Under the pieces are notes generated by a model. It worked only from the letters and a program-made list of their open reading frames with translations, was not told the DNA's origin and ran no database searches. The translations under genes and the position numbers were made by a program. This document shows, in pieces, positions 26,435-34,722 of a stretch of DNA of 64,000 nucleotides. Within the stretch, counting starts at the first letter, position 1. Every line of letters begins with the position of its first letter. The DNA is from Larkinella humicola. GTDB taxonomy: Bacteria; Bacteroidota; Bacteroidia; Cytophagales; Spirosomataceae. The DNA lies in contig NZ_VTWS01000004.1 of the NCBI RefSeq assembly GCF_008727875.1, forward strand, positions 248,001-312,000, read 5' to 3'.

Positions 26435-27041
26435 CCTGTGGGTGGCGGGTTGTTCAGAACCGGATGGTGTTCCGTATTACCACACGGCCGATTTTACGCC
26501 CATCTGGACAACGGATCAAAACCAGATCGACACGCTGCATACGGTTTTTCCTTTCCGGCTGACCGACCAGTTTGGCGATACGATCACGGAACAAACCGTT
26601 GCGAACACGGTTTATCTGACCAATTTTTTCTTCACGGCCTGCCCCTCCATCTGTCCGAAAATGATGGAAACCGTGCGCGTCGTCTATGATCACTACCGGG
26701 GCAATCTGGCGGTGCAATTCCTGTCGCACAGCGTAACGCCCGAGCGGGATAGCGTCACCGTTTTGAAGCGATATGCCGAGCGGAAAGGCATTGAGGGGCA
26801 TCAGTGGCATTTACTAACCGGTAAACGAAAATCGATCAATACCGTAGCGCGTCTGAGTTATTTTGTGGAAAAGGAGCAGGGTTTTCTCGCCGATTCTGCC
26901 CGGTTTTTACACTCCGAAAATCTGATTCTGGTCGATCAACAGGGTCACATTCGTGGACTCTACAACGGCACGCTGGCGGTGGAAGCCGACCGCATCATTC
27001 AGGACATCGACTGGTTGCTGAAAGAAAACCAGAACCGTTAG
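26340..27041 (+). CDS. SCO1/SenC family copper-binding lipoprotein
   Basis: 233 residues from ATG 26340, with a signal ending LWVAGC (Cys38), so a lipoprotein facing the periplasm. Thioredoxin-like SCO domain: the copper-binding CxxxC is in ACPSICPKM (Cys101, Cys105) and the third ligand is probably His191 in RFLHSENL. SCO proteins deliver copper to cytochrome oxidase CuA or to other copper enzymes. A TTG about 31 bases later could also start the protein; either way it overlaps the MORN gene by at least 60 bases. It converges with a barrel-protein gene with four bases of overlap. Confidence 0.87.
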   Translation: MKPERDGITGTLAGKTASRFGRTIRFGWLLSSLWVAGCSEPDGVPYYHTADFTPIWTTDQNQIDTLHTVFPFRLTDQFGDTITEQTVANTVYLTNFFFTACPSICPKMMETVRVVYDHYRGNLAVQFLSHSVTPERDSVTVLKRYAERKGIEGHQWHLLTGKRKSINTVARLSYFVEKEQGFLADSARFLHSENLILVDQQGHIRGLYNGTLAVEADRIIQDIDWLLKENQNR

Positions 27042-27931
27042 AATTTCAGCCCCAGATCCAGCGAAACGACATGGTTTTTCGACACCAGATCGCGCGCCCG
27101 GGCCACATCCGTCAATCCGCGCTGGTAGCTGATGCCCAGCAACAACGCCTGACTCTGGTTTAGCCGGTACTGGATGCCTGTTCCGAGCAACAGGCTAAGA
27201 CTGCCCCGGCTATACTGACGGCTGTAGTTACCACCATCTTCGGCATTCTGAAACAGAGCGTTATGCACAGAGTCGAGCGGTTTTTCGGCCAGTTTGATGT
27301 TGATCAAACCACCGGTCTGAATATAGAAACGGGCGTTGGGAAACAGGTTGTTGGCGTACATTTTAACCGCCAGGGGCAATTGGATATACTGCAAATTATA
27401 GGAAGACTGCTGAAGTTTGGCCCCGGGGTCCCACACGGTCTGCCCGAATTGCCCCGGAATCCGGTACCCCGACCGGTGAATCGTATACCAGATGCCGGAA
27501 CTGAGTGAATACCGGTCTTTAAAAAAGAAATAATCGATGCTGGGACCAATGCTCATGCGCAGGGCGGCTCCATTGTCACGGAACCCTGCATACGAATTGA
27601 AGCCTTCGGCGGTATTGAGCGTCACGGAGGGCGCTACACGAAAACTCATTTCAATCAGCTTTTGCGGGGGCGCGTAGTCGATATCATCCTCCTGAATCCG
27701 GCGAAATACCTTTTCGGTTTCGCGACTGGGGCGGTTTTGCTCATTGGCCCGGCGGTTATTTTTCCGGGGTGCCGGTTGCCCCCAGCCATCGTCATCCGTC
27801 GTTTTGTTCGATTTACTGGGTTCCTGCACCGTTACCCGGCCCTGACTATGGGCGTTCCCCACCAAGCCCAAAAGCAGGACGGCCACCGCAATCATCTGCC
27901 CGGAACACCGGTATGAACCCAACTTTTTCAT
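27038..27931 (-). CDS. Outer-membrane beta-barrel protein (PorT/OmpA-like)
   Basis: 297 residues from MKKLGSYRC; signal peptide ends about residue 30 (VGNAHSQG). A polar linker rich in Asn, Arg and Asp follows (about 33-85), then a beta-rich part with alternating patterns ending in VVSLDLGLKF, whose last Phe is typical of outer-membrane proteins. Function unknown. The stop codon overlaps the SCO stop region by four bases on the opposite strand. Confidence 0.7.
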   Translation of the reverse strand: MKKLGSYRCSGQMIAVAVLLLGLVGNAHSQGRVTVQEPSKSNKTTDDDGWGQPAPRKNNRRANEQNRPSRETEKVFRRIQEDDIDYAPPQKLIEMSFRVAPSVTLNTAEGFNSYAGFRDNGAALRMSIGPSIDYFFFKDRYSLSSGIWYTIHRSGYRIPGQFGQTVWDPGAKLQQSSYNLQYIQLPLAVKMYANNLFPNARFYIQTGGLINIKLAEKPLDSVHNALFQNAEDGGNYSRQYSRGSLSLLLGTGIQYRLNQSQALLLGISYQRGLTDVARARDLVSKNHVVSLDLGLKF

Positions 27932-27938
27932 AAATTTG
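27931..27938 (+). promoter_or_regulatory. TAnnTTTG -7 element for gldB
   Basis: TAAATTTG lies 31 bases before the gldB ATG. It touches the start codon of the divergent barrel-protein gene, so the gldB promoter must overlap that gene's coding start. No clear -33 box. Confidence 0.4.
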
Positions 27939-27969
27939 TATGTTTCCAAGAGAACGCCCATTAGGAAGG

Positions 27970-28947
27970 ATGAAGATTTCACCCGTTGTTTTTTGCTTAG
28001 TAAGTATACTCATTTTCAATGCGTGTTCCAAAACCGAGGAACTGGTAACGATTGAACGGCCGGAACAGACGCTTTTTGGCTCCCGAAAGCCGGAAGCCAT
28101 CCGCGAGTGGCTGGACGATCACAAAGATATTGCTCAAGTCTATTTCGGAACCACCACCTTCGGCAAGGATACGGCTCTGGTGAACGAATTGCTCAAACGA
28201 GTTAACGATAAGGAGCTTGACGTATTGTATAAGCAGGTTAATGCGGAGTTTGGAACGCTCGGCGACGTGCAGGATCAACTGTCGGAAGCCTTCAACCGGA
28301 TGCACGAAAACTTCCCGGATTTCAGGCCGCCGAGAGTCGTCACGATGGTCTCCGGTTTCATGGGGCCGGATCTGATCATCAGCGACTCGCTGGTGGTGAT
28401 TGGATTGGATTATTTTGCGGGCCCCGAGGCCAAATACCGCCCCAAAGGATTACCGGCCTATATTCTACGTCGGTATCAGAAAGCATTCATCGTGCCAACC
28501 GTCCTCTTTGCGCTGTCTGAGCGGTTTAACAAGACCAATCAGCAGGACCAGACGTTACTGGCTGACATGATTTATTACGGGAAAAGCTACGTGTTCACGA
28601 AAACCATGTTGCCCTCCACGCCCGACAGCCTCATCATCGGCTACACCGACCAGCAACTGACGCAGACCAACAACGTTCAGGAGGACATCTGGGCCTATTT
28701 CATCGACGCCCAGTTGCTCTACGAAGTGAGTCCGGCCATCAAAAACCGGTACCTGAGCGAACGGCCTTTTACGGCAGAAATCAGCTCGAAAAGTCCCGGA
28801 GCGATTGGCCGCTGGCTGGGCTGGCGGATTGTCAGGAAATATTATGACGAAAAAGAACCCGGTATTAAAGCGCTGATGGACAACGCGAACGCCCGGCAGA
28901 TTTTTGAGCAATCCGGTTATAAAGGACTCAAAGACGACAAGGAGTAA
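27970..28947 (+). CDS. gldB: Gliding motility lipoprotein GldB
   Basis: 325 residues with lipobox IFNAC (Cys19). The body has the GldB pattern: FGTLGDVQDQLSEAF, VTMVSGF, then SLVVIGLDYFAGPEAKY and a C-terminal GRWLGWRIVRKYYDE. In Flavobacterium johnsoniae GldB is needed for gliding and type IX secretion. In Cytophagales it is widely kept even without observed gliding. The ATG at 27970 is used since it starts the signal peptide. The ABC exporter gene follows after 40 bases, so they may be co-transcribed. Confidence 0.82.
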   Translation: MKISPVVFCLVSILIFNACSKTEELVTIERPEQTLFGSRKPEAIREWLDDHKDIAQVYFGTTTFGKDTALVNELLKRVNDKELDVLYKQVNAEFGTLGDVQDQLSEAFNRMHENFPDFRPPRVVTMVSGFMGPDLIISDSLVVIGLDYFAGPEAKYRPKGLPAYILRRYQKAFIVPTVLFALSERFNKTNQQDQTLLADMIYYGKSYVFTKTMLPSTPDSLIIGYTDQQLTQTNNVQEDIWAYFIDAQLLYEVSPAIKNRYLSERPFTAEISSKSPGAIGRWLGWRIVRKYYDEKEPGIKALMDNANARQIFEQSGYKGLKDDKE

Positions 28948-28987
28948 AATAAAATGATCGGTTCGCCGACTTTACAGGAAAAAAAGA

Positions 28988-30802
28988 ATGGCAAAGAGAG
29001 GAAGGGGTTCTGAAGAGAACGAAGAAGATAAAAAAGTGAAGGTGAACCGGGATGCGCTGAAAAAATCGTTGCGGCTGTTCCGGTTCATCAAACCGTATAA
29101 GGGGTATTTCATTACGGGGCTGGTATTCCTGTTGCTGTCGTCGGCCACGACGCTGGTGTTTCCGAAACTGCTGGGCGATATCCTGAAAGTAGTTGAAAAC
29201 AAGCTGTCGGCTGGTTCATTGAATGAGTTGACGCTGCTTTTATTCGGGTTGCTGGTAATCCAGTCGGCGTTTTCGTTTGCGCGGGTCTACCTGTTCGCGC
29301 AGGTCAGCGAACGGTCGATGGCCGATGTTCGGCGGGCGGTTTACAAGAAAATTGTGACCCTGCCGATTTTCTTCTTCGAACAACGGCGCGTTGGTGAACT
29401 GACCAGCCGCATTTCGTCGGACGTCACCCAGTTGCAGGATGTGTTATCGACCACGCTGGCCGAATTTCTTCGCCAGATTATTACGCTGCTGGCTGGGGTA
29501 GCCCTCATTTCCTTCACGTCGCTGAAACTGACAGGATTCATGCTGGCAACGGTGCCGGTGGTGATCGTGGCGGCTATTTTCTTCGGAAAATTCATCCGCA
29601 AACTGTCGCGGAAAGCGCAGGACGAACTGGCCCAGGCCAACGTCGTGGTGGAAGAAACGCTGCAATCGGTTAGCGTGGTGAAAGCCTTCACGAACGAACC
29701 GTATGAAATCCGGCGGTATTCGACGGCGCTCGACAAAGTGGTGCAGAACTCGCTTCGGGTGGCCAACTACCGGGGCGGTTTTGTGTCGTTTATCGTTTTT
29801 GCGCTGTTTGGCGGCATTGTCGGCGTGGTTTGGTACGGTGCCCAACTGATGCTGGCGGGTGAGCTGACGTTTGCGCAACTCGTCACGTTTGTCATTTATA
29901 CCATGTACATCGGCGGGGCCGTTGGCGGTTTGGGCGATCTGTACGCCCAGATTCAGCGGACGATTGGGGCTTCGGAACGGATTCTGGACATTCTGGAAGA
30001 AAAATCGGAAGTGGAACTGCCCGAAACGGAACCGATTCGACTGGCCATGCCGTTGCAGGGCGACATCCGGTTTCGCAACATTCATTTCTCATACCCGTCG
30101 CGCCCCGACGTCGAAGTGCTGAAAGGTGTTTCGCTGGAGGTTCCGGCGGGTCATAAAATTGCGTTGGTGGGTCAGAGCGGAGCCGGTAAATCGACGATCG
30201 TGCAGTTGTTGTTGCGGTATTATGCCACCACGGGCGGCTCGATCACCATCGACGGACGACCGATTCAGGAGATCGACATCCGGTATTTGCGCCAGAATAT
30301 TGCCGTGGTTCCGCAGGAAGTGATTCTGTTTGGCGGGACGATTCTCGAAAATATCTCGTACGGAAAACCGGGTGCGACCGATGCCGAGGTGATGGAAGCC
30401 GCCCGGAAAGCCAATGCGCTGGACTTTATCGAATCGTTTCCGGAGAAATTCCAGACGATTGTGGGTGAGCGGGGCGTTAAATTGTCGGGTGGTCAGCGGC
30501 AGCGGATTGCCATTGCCCGCGCCATTCTGAAAGACCCGGCGATTCTGATTCTGGACGAAGCCACCAGTTCGCTCGATGCCGAGTCGGAACGGCTGGTGCA
30601 GGAAGCGCTGGACGTGCTAATGCAAAACCGCACGACCGTCATCATCGCGCACCGGCTGGCAACGATTCGGAAGGTGGATACCATCTACGTGCTCCGCGAA
30701 GGGCAGATAACCGAAACCGGTACGCACGACGAACTGAGCACGCTGGAAGACGGTTTGTACGCGAATTTGGTTAAATTACAGTTTGAAACGACGGATAGTT
30801 AA
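28988..30802 (+). CDS. ABC exporter, fused permease and ATPase (MsbA/BmrA-like)
   Basis: 604 residues. A charged N-terminus, six membrane helices (about 40-330), then the nucleotide-binding domain with Walker A GQSGAGKST, signature LSGGQRQRIAIARAIL and Walker B ILILDEATSSLD, H-loop IIAHRLATI. Half-size exporters of this kind work as homodimers and export lipids or drugs. MsbA-like lipid A flipping is possible but the substrate cannot be read from sequence. Confidence 0.88.
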   Translation: MAKRGRGSEENEEDKKVKVNRDALKKSLRLFRFIKPYKGYFITGLVFLLLSSATTLVFPKLLGDILKVVENKLSAGSLNELTLLLFGLLVIQSAFSFARVYLFAQVSERSMADVRRAVYKKIVTLPIFFFEQRRVGELTSRISSDVTQLQDVLSTTLAEFLRQIITLLAGVALISFTSLKLTGFMLATVPVVIVAAIFFGKFIRKLSRKAQDELAQANVVVEETLQSVSVVKAFTNEPYEIRRYSTALDKVVQNSLRVANYRGGFVSFIVFALFGGIVGVVWYGAQLMLAGELTFAQLVTFVIYTMYIGGAVGGLGDLYAQIQRTIGASERILDILEEKSEVELPETEPIRLAMPLQGDIRFRNIHFSYPSRPDVEVLKGVSLEVPAGHKIALVGQSGAGKSTIVQLLLRYYATTGGSITIDGRPIQEIDIRYLRQNIAVVPQEVILFGGTILENISYGKPGATDAEVMEAARKANALDFIESFPEKFQTIVGERGVKLSGGQRQRIAIARAILKDPAILILDEATSSLDAESERLVQEALDVLMQNRTTVIIAHRLATIRKVDTIYVLREGQITETGTHDELSTLEDGLYANLVKLQFETTDS

Positions 30803-30816
30803 AATGCACCTCACTG

Positions 30817-30879
30817 CCCCCAACCCCCTGAAGGGGGCTAAAAAAACCGGATTTGAAGCCCCCTTCAGGGGGTTGGGGG
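30817..30879. repeat. CCCCCAACCCCCT-type hairpin repeat, copy 1
   Basis: Perfect 23-base arms (30817-30839, 30857-30879) around a 17-base loop; each arm itself holds a smaller palindrome CCCCCTGAAGGGGG. It lies between the ABC exporter and the Fur gene. The same arm occurs at 33146-33208. Confidence 0.85.
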
Positions 30880-30907
30880 TAAACAGGATCAACCGGTTTT
30901 TAAGCGT

Positions 30908-31339
30908 ATGAACACTGCCATTAAACAGACTTTGAATGACTTTCACCTGCGACATACCAGTTGTCGGGAGGAAGTGCTGGATACGTTTTTTACCGCCAAT
31001 TATGCCCTGGCGCACCACGATATTGAAGAAAGCCTGAAAGACGACTTCGACCGGGTGACGATTTACCGGACGCTCAAAACGTTTGTCGACAAGGGCATTC
31101 TGCACAAAGTGCTGGACGACGAAGGCGGTTTGAAATACGCCCTTTGCCGCGAAGCCTGCGCCCACGATCACCACCACCACGACCACGTTCATTTCAAGTG
31201 TGAACAGTGTGGACAAACGACCTGTCTGGAAAATACCCTGATTCCGGCGGTCAGCTTACCCTCCGGATATAGTCGCAAAGAAACCAATCTATTGATTCAG
31301 GGCGTGTGTTCGCTTTGTAATAAAAACATCGCGTTGTAA
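30908..31339 (+). CDS. Fur-family transcriptional regulator
   Basis: 143 residues. Winged helix with the recognition region RVTIYRTLKTFVDKGILHKV, followed by the dimerisation domain with the His-rich loop HDHHHHDHVHFKCEQC and two CxxC pairs (CEQC and CSLC), which bind structural zinc. The family senses Fe, Zn, Mn or peroxide; the extra histidines hint at zinc or iron, but the type is not decidable. Its stop codon shares a base with the ATG of the next gene (TAATG), so the two are translationally coupled. Confidence 0.88.
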   Translation: MNTAIKQTLNDFHLRHTSCREEVLDTFFTANYALAHHDIEESLKDDFDRVTIYRTLKTFVDKGILHKVLDDEGGLKYALCREACAHDHHHHDHVHFKCEQCGQTTCLENTLIPAVSLPSGYSRKETNLLIQGVCSLCNKNIAL

Positions 31340-33171
31340 TGCCCCATTCGATTTTTGCGGAACGTGAAACCCGGTTTTTACAGGAAGAACTAAAAGCCCG
31401 TGCGGGCTACAACCGCCTGTCCATCATCCGGGTAATCTGGTTTGTTGGCGTGGCTTTTCTGGTGTATTTTCTGGCCGACCGCGGACAAGATGGCTTCGCC
31501 ATCGGCGTTGGTTTGCTGGGCATTATCGGTTTTCTTGTGCTGTTGAAACGCCACCAGGCCGTTCAGCGCCGACGCGATCGCGTCCGCTGGCTGGCCTTTA
31601 TCAACCGCGACGAAACCGCCCGGCTGGAACGCAAATTTCTGCGCCCTGAAACCGGCCTTGAGTTTGCCGATGCCAACCATCCCTACGCCGGTGATCTCGA
31701 TATTTTCGGCAATCATTCCATTTTTCGATTGCTCAACCGGACGTATACGTACGAAGGGAGCCGCAAACTGGCGTCTTATCTGCGGTCGCCCGTTCCCGTT
31801 GATGAGGTATTGCTTCGTCAGGATGCCGTGGCTGAGTTGCGACCTCTGCTCGACTGGCGGCAGGAACTGGCGGCTCTGTCGTACCTCAATCCGTCCGTTG
31901 GCGAATCCCCGCAGGCCCTGAAAAACTGGGCAACCAAACCGTCCGAACCTTTGCCGGTATATTTAACCATCGCCCGCTGGCTGTTTCCCGCCATCACGCT
32001 AACCTTGCTGGCGCTCTGGATGACCGGTTATTTGCCGGGTTGGGCCGTTACGGCTTCGCTGCTGGTGCATGGCGTGTTGCTGGGGCAGGCGGCTGAACGG
32101 GCGAAAAACGTGAGTGAACAGACGTTTGCCATGTCGCAGGCCCTGAAAACGTACCGCGATCTGTTGAAGCACCTCGAAAGTCCGCGCTTTGAATCGGCCA
32201 TTCTGCACCGGTTGCAGGCCGTAACGAATCTTGAAAACCGGTCGGCAGCGGCTGCCATTGGCAAGCTGAGCCAATTGGTGGAGAACCTCAATTTTCGCCG
32301 GAATCCGTATTTCTTTCTGCTCGTCGGTATTGTTACCCTTTGGGATATTCACTATTTGCAGGCCCTCGATCGCTGGCAGCGCACCTACGGCCCACACCTG
32401 AACGACTGGCTCGATGCGCTGGCCGAAGCCGAAGCCTTGAACAGCCTGGCGGGTCTGGCCTACGCCCATCCTGAATACGCCGTTCCGGAGTTTAGAGAGG
32501 AACCGCTGCAACTCGATGCGCAACAGGCCCGGCATCCGATGCTGATGGCCAACAAAAGTGTCGCCAACTCCCTGAAAATCGACGGAAACGGGCAAACGAT
32601 GCTGATTACCGGTTCGAATATGTCGGGGAAAAGTACGTTTCTCCGGACGATTGGCACCAACGTCGTGCTGGCCCTGGCGGGTTCGGTCGTGGCGGCAGAG
32701 AAGCTGGTTTGTTCGCCGGTGCAGGTGTTTACGAGCATGCGGACGCAGGATTCGCTGGAAGAAAACACCTCTTCGTTTTACGCCGAACTGAAACGCCTGA
32801 AAACGCTCATCGATCGCACGCGGCAAACGTCCAACTGGCCGGTTTTGTATTTTCTGGACGAAATTCTGAAAGGTACCAACTCCGCCGACCGTCACCGGGG
32901 TGCGCGGGCCTTGATTCTCCAATTGCACGAAACCTCAGCCTCCGGTTTTGTGTCCACCCACGATGTCGAACTGGGCGATTTAGCCGCTATGCATCCATTT
33001 GTCCACAACTACAGTTTTAACTCTGACGTAATCGATGGCAAGCTGCATTTCGACTACCAGCTACGAAACGGCGTCTGCCGCAGCTTCAACGCCAGCCAGT
33101 TGATGGAATCCATTGGCATTGAAATGCACAAATTTCAGGAAGACACCCCCAACCCCCTGAAGGGGGCTTAA
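31339..33171 (+). CDS. MutS-family ATPase with N-terminal membrane segments
   Basis: 610 residues. Two membrane spans near residues 28-70, one pair around 215-250, then a MutS lever-like helical region and the ABC-type MutS ATPase domain: Walker A TGSNMSGKST at 424-433, Walker B PVLYFLDEILKGTNSADR and VSTHDVELGDL. It lacks the mismatch-recognition domain of MutS, and belongs to the short membrane-linked MutS homologues of Bacteroidota whose role is unknown. The last nine residues, DTPNPLKGA, are encoded by a repeat arm that also supplies the stop codon, so the native C-terminus was probably replaced. Confidence 0.83.
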   Translation: MPHSIFAERETRFLQEELKARAGYNRLSIIRVIWFVGVAFLVYFLADRGQDGFAIGVGLLGIIGFLVLLKRHQAVQRRRDRVRWLAFINRDETARLERKFLRPETGLEFADANHPYAGDLDIFGNHSIFRLLNRTYTYEGSRKLASYLRSPVPVDEVLLRQDAVAELRPLLDWRQELAALSYLNPSVGESPQALKNWATKPSEPLPVYLTIARWLFPAITLTLLALWMTGYLPGWAVTASLLVHGVLLGQAAERAKNVSEQTFAMSQALKTYRDLLKHLESPRFESAILHRLQAVTNLENRSAAAAIGKLSQLVENLNFRRNPYFFLLVGIVTLWDIHYLQALDRWQRTYGPHLNDWLDALAEAEALNSLAGLAYAHPEYAVPEFREEPLQLDAQQARHPMLMANKSVANSLKIDGNGQTMLITGSNMSGKSTFLRTIGTNVVLALAGSVVAAEKLVCSPVQVFTSMRTQDSLEENTSSFYAELKRLKTLIDRTRQTSNWPVLYFLDEILKGTNSADRHRGARALILQLHETSASGFVSTHDVELGDLAAMHPFVHNYSFNSDVIDGKLHFDYQLRNGVCRSFNASQLMESIGIEMHKFQEDTPNPLKGA

Positions 33172-33208
33172 CCGTTTGAATTTTAAGCCCCCTTCAGGGG
33201 GTTGGGGG
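33146..33208. repeat. CCCCCAACCCCCT-type hairpin repeat, copy 2
   Basis: Perfect 25-base arms (33146-33170, 33184-33208), 13-base loop. The left arm lies inside the MutS-like gene and ends with its stop codon; the right arm nearly reaches the stop of the convergent ATP-grasp gene at 33214. Arms match copy 1 over 23 bases. Confidence 0.88.
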
Positions 33209-33213
33209 GAATA

Positions 33214-34428
33214 CTAATTCGTCGGTTTGTCGGGAACCGGCGCCGACGCGTGGTATTCCTGATAAATCCGTTCCATATAGTTGTCGAGGAGTTGCAAAAC
33301 CCGCTCGCGGTCGGGCGATTGGACGATGAAACCGACGTGGTGTTCCTTGTTCATGCGCCACTGGATTTCGCTGTCCGTAAAACCGTCGGTGTTGGGCCAC
33401 GGCTGGCGGGCGAGCGAAATAATCAGCCCGGCATAGTGGTGTTGAACGGCCGGTAATTGATACGGTTCATTCCGGGCCATGGCAGATTCGAGTTTGGCCC
33501 ATTCGGCCCAGAGGTTAACGCCCGACGAGATTTCGACCAGTTCGGCAATGTTGGCCCCACCCACGCGCGACGACGTTTCCAGAAAATAATATTCGCCATC
33601 GTGATCACCCCGGATGTATTCAGAATGGGAAGCACTCGACTGCATCCGAAACGCGGCCATTACGGCATCATTCAGTTCGTACAGACTTTGGGCTTCGTCG
33701 GAGTCAAAGGGTAAAATAGCCGTTCGGAAAACGCCCCCGCCGTGGGCTACGTCCATCGGCGTAGCCAGATACTGGCTGGCGCGGGTAAAGATCGTTTTCC
33801 CGTTTTGCGACAGCGAATCGACGTGAAACACGCGGCCCGGTTTGAACTGTTCGATCAAAAAGGTATGCCGCAGGTCGCCCAGCGAATGAATCACCTGCCA
33901 GGCTTCGTCCAGCGAATGCACTTTTTTGATCCCGGTCGCCGACGCTTCGGCCCGCGGTTTGATGAGCCAGGGCGCTTCCGTATTTCGTAGAAAGTCGGTG
34001 ATGGTTTCGTCGTGAAACAGACTGCTGAACGCCGGAACCCGAATGCCATCGGCAGCCGCCCGCATCCGCATCGCCAGTTTATCCCGAAAAAACCGCGCCG
34101 TGGTTTGGCCCATGCCGGGAATCCGGAACGTTTCGCGCACCAGGGCGGCTTTTTCGACATCAAAATCATCCATTGCCACCACCCGATCCATTTGATGCGA
34201 TCGCATGATGTGCGCCAGACCGTTAATCATCACATCCAGATTCTGCGACGAATTGTCCTGCGACGGCAAATAAAAGAATTCGTCGACGGCTTCCCGCGGC
34301 CACGGATGATCGGCCAGTTTCTCGTAGGTCAGCAGATACACGGTGTTGCCCGCTTCCTTGCAGGCTTTCAGAAAAGCTTCGCCTTTGAAATACGTTGAGA
34401 TGCAGAGAAAGGACAGTTTCTGGCTCAT
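33214..34428 (-). CDS. ATP-grasp domain protein
   Basis: 404 residues. N-terminal Rossmann-like part (LSFLCISTYFKGEAFLKAC), an ATP-grasp centre with PWLIKPRAEASATGIKKV (phosphate-loop Lys) and the metal site near YYFLETSSRVGGANIAEL. Enzymes of this fold ligate carboxylates to amines (for example carnosine-synthase or BL00235-like ligases). There is no neighbour that reveals the substrate. Predicted cytoplasmic. Confidence 0.75.
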   Translation of the reverse strand: MSQKLSFLCISTYFKGEAFLKACKEAGNTVYLLTYEKLADHPWPREAVDEFFYLPSQDNSSQNLDVMINGLAHIMRSHQMDRVVAMDDFDVEKAALVRETFRIPGMGQTTARFFRDKLAMRMRAAADGIRVPAFSSLFHDETITDFLRNTEAPWLIKPRAEASATGIKKVHSLDEAWQVIHSLGDLRHTFLIEQFKPGRVFHVDSLSQNGKTIFTRASQYLATPMDVAHGGGVFRTAILPFDSDEAQSLYELNDAVMAAFRMQSSASHSEYIRGDHDGEYYFLETSSRVGGANIAELVEISSGVNLWAEWAKLESAMARNEPYQLPAVQHHYAGLIISLARQPWPNTDGFTDSEIQWRMNKEHHVGFIVQSPDRERVLQLLDNYMERIYQEYHASAPVPDKPTN

Positions 34429-34722
34429 GAAGATGGGATGGTTGTTGATGATTGAATGGTTATAATGATTGTTTGGTGGTTGAATGGTTGATAATTAGCC
34501 CACGGTTTTAACCGTGGGGCTCGTGATGGAAGTGCCCGGTTTATCAACCGTTTTAACGGTTTTGGAGCGCTTAAACCGTTGAAACGGTTCATCGTCAATT
34601 TCGCGATTTCTTTTCCCCGGATTTTAATCCGGGGCTATTTTTTTTCACGATGCCCCTTACCAATCTAACCATTTTTAACAATGTAGCCATCAAAACCATT
34701 TTAACCATCAAACCATCTATTA
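34429..34722. repeat. Composite palindrome block between two genes
   Basis: No gene is present. The outer parts are low complexity and mutually complementary: GATGGTTGTTGATGATT-like text at 34435-34495 against AACCATCAAACCATC-like text at 34667-34733. Inside are separate short palindromes: an AGCCCACGGTT hairpin (34497-34521), AACCGTTTTAACGGTT (about 34546-34561), TAAACCGTTGAAACGGTT (about 34571-34589) and CCCCGGATTTTAATCCGGGG (34615-34634), the last followed by a T run. These look like several REP-type palindromes nested within a stuttered inverted repeat. Confidence 0.6.
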
